This document shows positions 11,331 to 18,718 of a DNA stretch of 64,000 bases, one piece after another. The position numbers and the translations under genes were made by a program. Numbering within the stretch: position 1 is the first letter of the stretch; every line of letters begins with the position of its first letter. The DNA is from Thermococcus profundus (GTDB lineage: Archaea > Methanobacteriota_B > Thermococci > Thermococcales > Thermococcaceae): contig NZ_CP014862.1 in assembly GCF_002214585.1 (NCBI RefSeq), positions 1,922,001 through 1,986,000 on the forward strand. The letters run 5' to 3'. The notes under the pieces were generated by a model, which had not been told where the DNA came from, ran no database searches, and saw only the letters and a program-made list of their open reading frames with translations.

Positions 11331-12701
11331 ATGGACATCGAGGCCATCATGGGGGAAGTCCTTCGAAGGATAAAGCCCACGGAGGAGGAGAGGGCATTCA
11401 TCAACGGGCTCATGCGGGAACTGGAAGATCTTGTCAGGGAAACCAGTGAGGATCTCGGTCTCGACGTTAGGCCGTACTTCGTGGGTTCGCTCGCAAAGGA
11501 CACCTACTTGGCAGGAGACCACGACGTCGACCTCTTTCTGGCTTTTCCTCTGAGAACTCCCCTCAAGAAGCTTAGAGAGAAAGGCCTCGAACTTGGAAGA
11601 GCCATAGCAGAAGAGCTCGACTCGTATGAGATAGCCTACGCGGAGCACCCGTACGTGAGGGCCAGCTACAAAGGCGTTAAAGTCGATCTGGTTCCCTGCT
11701 ACGATGTAAAGGACTGGAGGGACGTTAGAACTGCCGTCGACCGCTCGATTCTGCATACAGAATGGGTGCTGGAGAACCTGAAAGGGAGGAACGATGAAGT
11801 CAGGCTCCTTAAAAGGTTCCTGAAAGGTATCGGGGCCTACGGCAGCGAGATCTACGTACGCGGCTTTTCAGGCTATCTGGCCGAGATACTCGTGATAAAG
11901 TACGGTTCCTTTCTGGAGGTTCTCAGAAACGCCGACTTCATGCTCAGGCAGAAGATCATCGATCCTGGAAACTGGCTCAAGCATGAGTACGAGACTGCAA
12001 TGAAAACCATAAAGCGGGAAGCAGAAGAAGACAGACCTCTGGTGGTTATAGACCCCGTTGACCCCAGAAGGAACGTAGCAGCTAACCTGAGCTGGGAAAA
12101 GTACGGGAGGTTCTACTTCAAGGCCCAAGAGTTCCTTCAGAATCCATCGGCAGGATTCTTTTTCCCGACGGAATTTATCGGAGGAGACTACCTAGCAGAG
12201 CTGAGGAGAAAGGGAACGCACCTTGTTACACTGCTCTTTGCTGTCCCGGAGATGGTGGATGACCTGCTCTTCCCCCAGCTGGAGAGGAGCGCGAAGGGTT
12301 TTGAGAAGGCGCTCGCGAGGGAGGGTTTTGCAGTTTTAGGGTGGAACATCGGAAGGTGTAAATCTGGAAAGGCCTTCATAATGCTTGAAGTCGATAGGAT
12401 TGAAAGGCCGATGGTTAGAATCCATCCAGGTCCAGAGTTCTTCACCAACAGGGGTTGGGACTTCTACCAAAAGAACGAGAGGGTCTGGCTCGTTGGAAAG
12501 AGGCTCTACGCCGAGAAGGCAGTTAAAGAGTCGATCACCGATGTAATCCTTGAGCTCCTCGAAAAGAACCAGGTGGCCATGGGGAAGAACCTGAGGAAAC
12601 CAATAAAAGGAACGGACGTTCTCGTGGACTACGTCCCGAGGGATCTGGAGACGGAGGCGTATCTGTTTTTGAGCAGGAAAAAGGAGGGGTTAAAGAACTA
12701 A
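11331..12701 (+). CDS. cca: CCA tRNA nucleotidyltransferase, archaeal class I
   Basis: 456 residues, the usual length of archaeal CCA-adding enzymes. The polymerase-beta-type head has the GS motif (Gly52-Ser53) and carboxylates in DHDVDLFL (Asp65, Asp67) and VDLVPCYDV (Asp120). The enzyme adds or restores the 3' CCA of tRNAs without a template. ATG 11331 is preferred over GTG 11325 because GAGGTG ends just before it. It shares an operon with thpR; its stop codon overlaps by two bases the stop of the convergent GH57 gene. The two tRNA genes at 34.1-34.3 kb encode CCA, so here the enzyme would mainly repair or serve other tRNAs. Confidence 0.95.
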   Translation: MDIEAIMGEVLRRIKPTEEERAFINGLMRELEDLVRETSEDLGLDVRPYFVGSLAKDTYLAGDHDVDLFLAFPLRTPLKKLREKGLELGRAIAEELDSYEIAYAEHPYVRASYKGVKVDLVPCYDVKDWRDVRTAVDRSILHTEWVLENLKGRNDEVRLLKRFLKGIGAYGSEIYVRGFSGYLAEILVIKYGSFLEVLRNADFMLRQKIIDPGNWLKHEYETAMKTIKREAEEDRPLVVIDPVDPRRNVAANLSWEKYGRFYFKAQEFLQNPSAGFFFPTEFIGGDYLAELRRKGTHLVTLLFAVPEMVDDLLFPQLERSAKGFEKALAREGFAVLGWNIGRCKSGKAFIMLEVDRIERPMVRIHPGPEFFTNRGWDFYQKNERVWLVGKRLYAEKAVKESITDVILELLEKNQVAMGKNLRKPIKGTDVLVDYVPRDLETEAYLFLSRKKEGLKN

Positions 12702-14491
12702 GCCCTGTGCTCGCACCATTCCCTCCTCTCCCAGTTCCCGTGAACCTCTCCGGGTATGTGGCCTGTGTCGGCCACCGCCCCCTTGAAGTCGTAGAGTATT
12801 CCCAGGGCTTCCTTAACCTCATCTGGCAACGCCTCCTTGCCCGTGTAGAGCGCCGCCCTCGTGACGACGTTGTATTGACTGTTGGGAACCTCGCTCTTCA
12901 GGGATTTGAACCAGGCCTTTTCCGTCGTCTCCCAGCCCTCAAGTCCTGGGAGCTTGTAGAGGTCGTAGTCGTAGTAGAGCTGCGGGAAAGCCAGGAGCTT
13001 CATGTATTCAAGGAGGAGGAAGTTGGCCCTTTCCCCCATGCCCTCCTTCATGTAGACCTCCATGAGCTCAATCAGGGCCTTGCTTATCGCGGCGACGTTT
13101 CCAAAGGTCACCCTCGTGTCGATGTTCTCCCAGAAGCGCGGACAGGAGTGGTTGGCCAGGAGCATCATGTAGTATATCCTACCAAGCTTCATAGCCAAGG
13201 TAGGATCAACGTCCTTTATAGGCTCCATGATGTAGTCAACCCCCGTGTCCATCTCAAAGTACTCATAGTGCTCCCTGAAGAAGACGCGAGCGTAGCGAAC
13301 AAGGAATTCCTGAATGGACTCTTTGTTCGCCTCTGGGGAGTGCCCCCTGATGAGGTCTATGACGCCAAAGCGGACGGCCCTGTTGAGCTCGCGGAACAGC
13401 TTTGTAAACGCATACTTCCAGAGCTGGGAGATCTTCTTACCCCTGTAAAAGCGGTTTATGACCTTACCGTCCTCCCGCCTCATACCGAGCCATCTCATAT
13501 CGCCTGTTCTGCCGTCGAGGCTCAGATCATAGTAGTCGCTCCAGCTTGAGTAGTCCTTCACGTTTATCCTGAAGTACTCACTACACTCACCCTCAAGGCA
13601 CCTGTACTCACCGCTCCGCTTCTTTCTCACGAAGTGCACGGCGTTGATGCCCTCGACACCCTTCTCATCGAGACCCCTCATCCATCCGAGGAACCTGTCG
13701 AGTTGCTGGGGATTGGCCAGCAGTGCCTCCAAGTCACTCGCAAGGTGGACCAGGTAGGGGATACCCTCCCTTTCCTTGAAAACATCAACTCTGCCTTCTG
13801 AGACTGCTCTGACCAAGCCATCGACGTCGAGGGTGTTGAAGGCGAAGGCGTCGCTGAGCTGATGGTCCCTGCCAAAGACGTACGCAAGCTTCCCACCACA
13901 TTGGTAAGTGTTGCAGGAGAACTTGGCCTGAGGAAGGTTCAGACCAACAAACTGCCTTTCGTCAAGGAGGAAGAGGACGTCCGCACTAGTTGCGTTCACC
14001 ACTATCCCTGCAGTTTCCTTGGTTATGACTCCCTCGGGGAGCCAGTAGCCCACTACCTTCTGATCTTTTATGAAGGGGGCGTAGAAGTCAAAGGAAACCC
14101 TCGCAAGGACCTCCTGGTCAAATTTTCCGAGGTGTGGCATTATGGGATGGAAGGGAGTTGTGGGAACTACCTCCACATGATCCATGAGGAGTTCAACTAT
14201 CTCACCGTATATCCTGGGTTTGTAGCTGAGTATTGTGTAGAGGGTGAAGGGCTCAAAATCGACGCTCACGCTCTTCTCGGGTAGACTGCCGAGAACATCG
14301 GCAGTGTACTCGTAGGCCTTAATGACCGCCCGGGTCCAGTTCCTCCCCTTTACCTCGACGTCTCTTATTTTTAGAGAGACCGGGCTGAGCCGTTCGGAGT
14401 ACTTTATCGGATCCCAGCCCGAGCCATCGTGGATGTAGATTATGTCACCCGGCTGGTAGGCATGGAAATGGTATGATCGTTTCATCTGCAT
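12698..14491 (-). CDS. glycoside hydrolase family 57 protein
   Basis: 597 residues. GH57 conserved regions are recognisable though divergent: HFHAYQPGD at the N-terminus (others have HQP), VDFEPFTLYTIL, TTPFHPIMPHL, GYWLPEGVIT and the following LFLLDERQF. GH57 members act on alpha-glucans (amylase, branching, transferase). The C-terminal half is helical and rich in aromatic residues. There is no signal peptide, so it is cytoplasmic. Three in-frame starts are clustered; GGTGAG sits best before ATG 14491. The closest characterised relative is not clear to me, so substrate and reaction stay open. Confidence 0.75.
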   Translation of the reverse strand: MQMKRSYHFHAYQPGDIIYIHDGSGWDPIKYSERLSPVSLKIRDVEVKGRNWTRAVIKAYEYTADVLGSLPEKSVSVDFEPFTLYTILSYKPRIYGEIVELLMDHVEVVPTTPFHPIMPHLGKFDQEVLARVSFDFYAPFIKDQKVVGYWLPEGVITKETAGIVVNATSADVLFLLDERQFVGLNLPQAKFSCNTYQCGGKLAYVFGRDHQLSDAFAFNTLDVDGLVRAVSEGRVDVFKEREGIPYLVHLASDLEALLANPQQLDRFLGWMRGLDEKGVEGINAVHFVRKKRSGEYRCLEGECSEYFRINVKDYSSWSDYYDLSLDGRTGDMRWLGMRREDGKVINRFYRGKKISQLWKYAFTKLFRELNRAVRFGVIDLIRGHSPEANKESIQEFLVRYARVFFREHYEYFEMDTGVDYIMEPIKDVDPTLAMKLGRIYYMMLLANHSCPRFWENIDTRVTFGNVAAISKALIELMEVYMKEGMGERANFLLLEYMKLLAFPQLYYDYDLYKLPGLEGWETTEKAWFKSLKSEVPNSQYNVVTRAALYTGKEALPDEVKEALGILYDFKGAVADTGHIPGEVHGNWERREWCEHRA

Positions 14492-14609
14492 CCGTCTCAC
14501 CCTAAAAAGATATGATTGAGAAGTTTATTGCTCTTTCTCCAGTTCATTGTTACCCAAATTTGTCCGATAGTCTAATAAACTCGAACATCAAATTTCTAGT
14601 GGTGGAAAG

Positions 14610-14918
14610 ATGGAGAGGGAGTTTCGAAAGATCCTGGGCGAAGAGCTGGCCAACTACCTCGAACTTCTGAGGGCTAAGATGGCCTTCGCGGAAGAACTCT
14701 ACGGGATAAAGATGAACTACGTGCCGCTGATAACTGAGGGGGAGATAGTCGTACTGGACAAGAACGACGGAAGGGTAAAATGGCTGAAGGACAAGAGACC
14801 TCTCAGCATGGAGGAGTTCAAAAGACTGTCGGAGAAAATAAAGGAAAACCTCGAAAGCGGCTACGTGGAGAGCCTCCTAGCGATGAACATGTCGTGCGTT
14901 GGTGGGCCCGGGGAGTAA
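14610..14918 (+). CDS. conserved small protein, unknown function
   Basis: 102 residues, mostly predicted helix at both ends with a central GEIVVLDKNDGRVKWL beta segment; charged throughout, with a single Cys near the C-terminus (NMSCVGGPGE). GGTGG precedes the ATG. It is transcribed away from the GH57 gene across a 118-bp gap holding promoters for both. Codon use matches neighbours, so I consider it real. Family not recognised. Confidence 0.65.
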   Translation: MEREFRKILGEELANYLELLRAKMAFAEELYGIKMNYVPLITEGEIVVLDKNDGRVKWLKDKRPLSMEEFKRLSEKIKENLESGYVESLLAMNMSCVGGPGE

Positions 14919-14957
14919 CGACCTCCCTGCTCTGAAGAAAGTTTTTCAGGGAAAGAG

Positions 14958-15389
14958 TCAAACAAGTTCGAAATTCACTTTCACGGGAGTGGTGTTGGCA
15001 AGGTTGTCGCTTATAGGACAGCGCTCTTCCACTTCTTCCAGCCATCTCTTGAGGGTCCCGGGGTCTGCCTCGGTCTTCACTTTTATGATCGCCTTGACCT
15101 CCTTGAAGCCTGCCCTCCCCTCATCGGCACCCATGAACCTTGCCGGGTTGAAGATCCCCTCGATCTCAACGCTCAGATCTTCAATGCTTATCTTCATGTC
15201 CTTCGCAACGAGGGTTGCCACGATGTTCAGGCACCCCGCCAGTGCCGCAAGCTGGTAGTGGAGGGGGCTCGGGGCGTCACCACCCAATTTGTCCACGGTT
15301 ATTTCAAAATCCTCCCCCACGACTTTCATTTTCGTTGGGGAGAGCCTCACACCGGAGAGCCTTATCGGCATGTCCTTATACTTCGGCAT
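14958..15389 (-). CDS. OsmC/Ohr-like family protein
   Basis: 143 residues with the two redox cysteines of the OsmC family: Cys53 in AALAGCLNIVA and Cys124 in EERCPISDNL. OsmC/Ohr proteins reduce organic hydroperoxides through this pair; some members may have other roles. GAGGTGG stands before ATG 15389, so the GTG nine bases upstream is not the start. It diverges from the EamA gene at 15492. Confidence 0.85.
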   Translation of the reverse strand: MPKYKDMPIRLSGVRLSPTKMKVVGEDFEITVDKLGGDAPSPLHYQLAALAGCLNIVATLVAKDMKISIEDLSVEIEGIFNPARFMGADEGRAGFKEVKAIIKVKTEADPGTLKRWLEEVEERCPISDNLANTTPVKVNFELV

Positions 15390-15491
15390 TTTTACCACCT
15401 CGGAGATTGATCCGCAGGAAGCTTTAAAAGAATCTCCGAAACCAAAGGTTTAGAAATCTCGGTTTATAGAAAGGAGACACCGGGGAGAAAA

Positions 15492-16319
15492 ATGAAGCGT
15501 GAGGAGGCAGTACTGCTCGGAATCACGGCGATATGGGGTTCAACGTTCCCCATTATGAAGATAAGTCTCGAAAACACTGCCCCAGTGCTCTTCCTCGCAT
15601 ATCGCTTTGGGATAGCTTCCGTCCTTATGCTGCTAATTTTTAGAGGGAGGGTCCTCAAAAGGGATACTCTTAAGGAGGGCTTCGTTCTCGGACTGACCCT
15701 CTTCTTCGGCCACGGTTTCCAGATAATTGGGCTGGAGTACACAACCCCATCCAACTCCGGATTCATAACATCTCTCTACGTCGTGTTCACCCCATTTATC
15801 GCGTACTTTCTACTAGGTGAGACCATAAACCGGAGGGACATTACATCTCTCCTAACAGCCCTCACCGGCCTGTACATGATCTCGGGAGCAAATGCCAGAG
15901 TAAGCTACGGCGACCTGCTGACGGTTATGTGCGCGGTGAGCTTCGCGTTCCAGATAGTCCTCGTCGAGAGATTTGGAGAAAAAGACTACCTGAGCCTCGC
16001 ATTCTGGCAGATATTCTGGAACTTCCTGCTGTCAGCTGTCTATGCGGCATTTTTTGAAGGGTTCAGTATTCCAACCGATCCCACCCCAATATTAGGAGCC
16101 CTCTATACTGGCATTTTTGCAACGGTGCTCGCCTTTACCCTCCAAATGAGGTATCAGAGAAGCGTTAAAGCCTACAAAGCGGCCCTCATATACTCATTAG
16201 AACCGATATTCGGCCACCTAGCTTCGTTTGCAATGCTTGGGGAAGTGCTGAACCCCACCGGTTACTTGGGAGCCATTCTTATCCTCGGTGGGGTCTGGAG
16301 TGAGATATCAAGGGATTAG
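15492..16319 (+). CDS. EamA-family (DMT) transporter
   Basis: 275 residues with ten hydrophobic segments in two similar EamA halves (each begins with the TM1-type pattern IWGSTFPIMK and ends with the P-x-x-Y/G-x-L-G-x-x-L-I-x-G pattern). The family exports or imports small metabolites such as amino acids or nucleosides; substrates are rarely predictable. GGGGAG precedes the ATG. Its end overlaps the convergent DUF835 gene by 4 bp. It is one of four EamA genes in the window (also 34748, 42140, 47416). Confidence 0.88.
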   Translation: MKREEAVLLGITAIWGSTFPIMKISLENTAPVLFLAYRFGIASVLMLLIFRGRVLKRDTLKEGFVLGLTLFFGHGFQIIGLEYTTPSNSGFITSLYVVFTPFIAYFLLGETINRRDITSLLTALTGLYMISGANARVSYGDLLTVMCAVSFAFQIVLVERFGEKDYLSLAFWQIFWNFLLSAVYAAFFEGFSIPTDPTPILGALYTGIFATVLAFTLQMRYQRSVKAYKAALIYSLEPIFGHLASFAMLGEVLNPTGYLGAILILGGVWSEISRD

Positions 16320-17380
16320 CCGCTCAAAATCCTCTGGAGAAGTCTCCATTCACGCTCGTTCCATGCGCTTCTCTCGGAGACTATAATCACCGTCCCCTTG
16401 TGAATGACGGCAAAATCCCGGAGGGCCCCGAGGAATTTGGCGAGGGCATCAAAACCGTTATAGATGTTGAGATACTCCAGACAGTCGAGAACGACAATTC
16501 CCCTGCCCTCCAAAGAGTTAAGGTAGCGGTTTGAGAGTTCCAGTATTCTGGGCAGGTTGGTCGGGGGAATATTACGCTCCCCCTCCACCTGAGTCACAAA
16601 GTAAACGGTCCAGCTAGATGGAGGGTCCGTGATCTTCCTCAGGAAAGCAAGCACTGAGAGGTTCCCCAGTTCCGGGAGCATCCTCCTGTATTCCTCCGAA
16701 GTGATCAAGATAGTTCCAGGGGCGAGATCCAGCTCTTTGACCTCTGGAACAGTGGGAAGACCCACGAACCATTCTGCTGTCGAAAAGCGCACAACTGCCA
16801 ACGCCAGGAGTATCGTCAGCGCAGCGCTTATACTAAAACCAATCGGGGCAAACCATCCCACCGGCCTCAAGAATGGATAGTCCATCTCATGGAGCCCATA
16901 TAAGATAAGAAGGGTTCCAAGATACCTAACATCGTTTCCATAGAGCTCAGTCATGCCGAGCAATACAACGCCAGAGAAAACCATAAACAGACCGGAAACC
17001 CCGTAGGTAACTCCAACGGTGGCCATCCAGTCAGCGGACACCCCCAGGGCCTCAGAGGCTAGCATATACAGAGCCAGCGCAAAAGGAGTGGATGATATTA
17101 CCAATCCCTTATGGAGGTTTAGGGAGAAGCCCTCCTCATTGAAAAGGAGCATCACCGCGTAAAAGACAAGAGAAGCGGCCATTGCTTCCATCACGGAAGT
17201 TATCCTCTCGTAAGAAAGAACGTCCCCCACAACCTGAAGGGCCATGAATAGAAAGGCAAGGGAGAATATCACAGCCGACTTTCGAAGGCTCTTTCGGTAA
17301 GAGCGCAACAGGTAAGCAAAAGCTGTTATCTTCGCGCCCACACTTAGACTTTGGCCTATTAGCAAAAAAACTGGGTTCAC
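16316..17380 (-). CDS. membrane protein with C-terminal DUF835 domain
   Basis: 354 residues. Seven hydrophobic segments occupy residues 1-210, then a soluble domain of about 140 residues (from PGTILITSEEYRRMLP to the end) matches the DUF835 style: VYFVTQVEG, GIVVLDCLEYL, and FLGALRDFAVIHKGTVIIVSE. DUF835 is a RecA-like fold lacking a Walker A loop and in Thermococcales is often attached to a membrane sensor-like part. The start is GTG 17380 with GGTGATC ahead of it. A signalling or receptor-like role is possible but unproven. Confidence 0.75.
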   Translation of the reverse strand: MNPVFLLIGQSLSVGAKITAFAYLLRSYRKSLRKSAVIFSLAFLFMALQVVGDVLSYERITSVMEAMAASLVFYAVMLLFNEEGFSLNLHKGLVISSTPFALALYMLASEALGVSADWMATVGVTYGVSGLFMVFSGVVLLGMTELYGNDVRYLGTLLILYGLHEMDYPFLRPVGWFAPIGFSISAALTILLALAVVRFSTAEWFVGLPTVPEVKELDLAPGTILITSEEYRRMLPELGNLSVLAFLRKITDPPSSWTVYFVTQVEGERNIPPTNLPRILELSNRYLNSLEGRGIVVLDCLEYLNIYNGFDALAKFLGALRDFAVIHKGTVIIVSERSAWNEREWRLLQRILSG

Positions 17381-17617
17381 AGGATCACCATGGGATATAC
17401 GAAAATACAGATAAATACCTTTCGGAAATTCGGCAAATTAAAGAGGGATCAAACTCAGACATCATTATTAAAAACCCCTGGCTATGTATATTAATCCCAA
17501 TGAAGTACAGAGATAATTGAAGAAAAAACAAATGGGTATTTCCTGCCCCCTTCAGAGAACGCGTGAAAACCGTCTTTTTTATTAAGTACTTCGCCCAAAT
17601 TATAGAAGGGTGGTACA

Positions 17618-18430
17618 ATGCGGTTTGAGGTGCTGTCTAAGGAGGATATGAATGCTCTTTCCAGGGAGCTCAGCAGGGCAGGAATAATGAACAGAAAGGT
17701 TGAAGAAGTCTCCCACGAGACCGCCCACTACATTCTAATCAGGGGGCGATACGGAGAGATCTTCAAAAACGCTGAAGAGATCGAACCCGTTGAAGAAATC
17801 CTCCAAAATCTCGGGAAAGCCTATGATAAGCTGATTATGCCACTTGGACTAGGAGAGGAGATCTCGGAAGAGGAGTTCCTCAGCGAGCTGGAGGTTGAGA
17901 GGCTGATCCTGCTCACGGCGCTGATCGAAGCCAATGCCGCGGAAGAAAACAACGGTAGGATAAAGCTCCTGAAGAAACCCAAACTGGAAGACCTCATCAT
18001 AGAGCTCAGATTTCCCGTGGAAGAGCTTGAAGAATACCTAGACATCCTCGAGGAGAAGTTCGATGTAAAGATGCTCAGTGAGGTTTCAATGGTAAAGAAC
18101 TACTACGTCGATGTGCTCGAAGTCGACAGGGAGTTAATAGAGCAGGCGCTGGAAGTTGCAGAGGAGTACGCCACAGAGGAGAGCTATGTGGAGGCCATGT
18201 TCATCGGCATAGCAAGATCGATCCTTGCGGAGACCATTCTCAACCTGGCGGAGAAGTACAGGAGAAAGGACGAGCTGATCAAAGCCCTTCTCGAAGGGGA
18301 GCCCGTAGCAGTGGAGGGGGAAAACGAGAGGATCTACGTCTATTTTGATGAGGACGCCATCGAGAGCTTTCTAAAGGAGCTCCAGAGCTTGGGCTACATA
18401 AAGGTCAAGGGGAACAGGATATGGGCATGA
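17618..18430 (+). CDS. acidic helical protein, unknown function
   Basis: 270 residues, very rich in Glu and Leu, with almost continuous predicted helix from residue 80 on. The C-terminal ~70 residues (DELIKALLEGEP to LGYIKVKGNRIW) look like a small helix-turn-helix-like domain. No catalytic motif or TM segment. A TATA-like TTTTTTATTAAG lies about 40 bp upstream and GGGTGGT before the ATG. The 237-bp gap in front also carries the promoter of the divergent DUF835 gene and nothing else I recognise. The 54-residue zinc finger follows 53 bp later. Family not recognised. Confidence 0.7.
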   Translation: MRFEVLSKEDMNALSRELSRAGIMNRKVEEVSHETAHYILIRGRYGEIFKNAEEIEPVEEILQNLGKAYDKLIMPLGLGEEISEEEFLSELEVERLILLTALIEANAAEENNGRIKLLKKPKLEDLIIELRFPVEELEEYLDILEEKFDVKMLSEVSMVKNYYVDVLEVDRELIEQALEVAEEYATEESYVEAMFIGIARSILAETILNLAEKYRRKDELIKALLEGEPVAVEGENERIYVYFDEDAIESFLKELQSLGYIKVKGNRIWA

Positions 18431-18483
18431 ACCCATAAATTTTAAAAAATCGAGCTGGGGATGAATGGAACGGAGGTGGGACG

Positions 18484-18648
18484 ATGGTAGGGCTCAGGGC
18501 TCTCACCTTCGTTGATAGGGACGGCGAGCTCTACTATCGGTGCCCGCGCTGTGGGAGAATCTTCAAAAAGAGCAAAGACTACATCAGGCACGTTAACAAG
18601 GCCCACGGCTGGATCTTCAGGGAGAAAACAGCCCCAGAAAAGGCTTAA
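18484..18648 (+). CDS. 54-residue C2H2 zinc-finger protein
   Basis: A short frame with a strong GGAGGTGGG ribosome binding site and an upstream TTTTAAAAAA element. The core is a single C2H2 finger: Cys20 and Cys23 (YRCPRCGRIF) and His36 and His41 (RHVNKAH), with the Phe and Leu/Ile-type hydrophobic spacing of the fold, followed by a basic tail. Tiny C2H2-like proteins occur in many archaea and are thought to bind nucleic acid or protein; no target is apparent here. The metal ligands, start signal and ending make it very likely real. Confidence 0.82.
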   Translation: MVGLRALTFVDRDGELYYRCPRCGRIFKKSKDYIRHVNKAHGWIFREKTAPEKA

Positions 18649-18666
18649 AGATTCTAACTTTTTTTC

Positions 18667-18718
18667 GGGATGAGGAGAGCTGGAGTCTGATCAATGATGA
18701 GCGGTTAGGGCTTTCCGA
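18667..18718 (+). ncRNA. candidate C/D box guide sRNA (weak)
   Basis: Between the zinc-finger gene and the convergent membrane-protein gene the plus strand reads GGGATGA (C-like, 18667), 13 nt, CTGA (D', 18687), 3 nt, ATGATGA (perfect C', 18694), 14 nt, CCGA (D-like, 18715). The order and spacing resemble archaeal C/D guides, but the outer C and D boxes each have one mismatch and the spacers are slightly long. It would overlap the end of the gene at 18705. Confidence 0.3.

Noticed and set aside
12707-13549. 280-codon plus-strand frame opposite the GH57 gene
   Set aside because: Overlaps clear GH57 motifs and has a Val/Leu shadow composition with no start signal.
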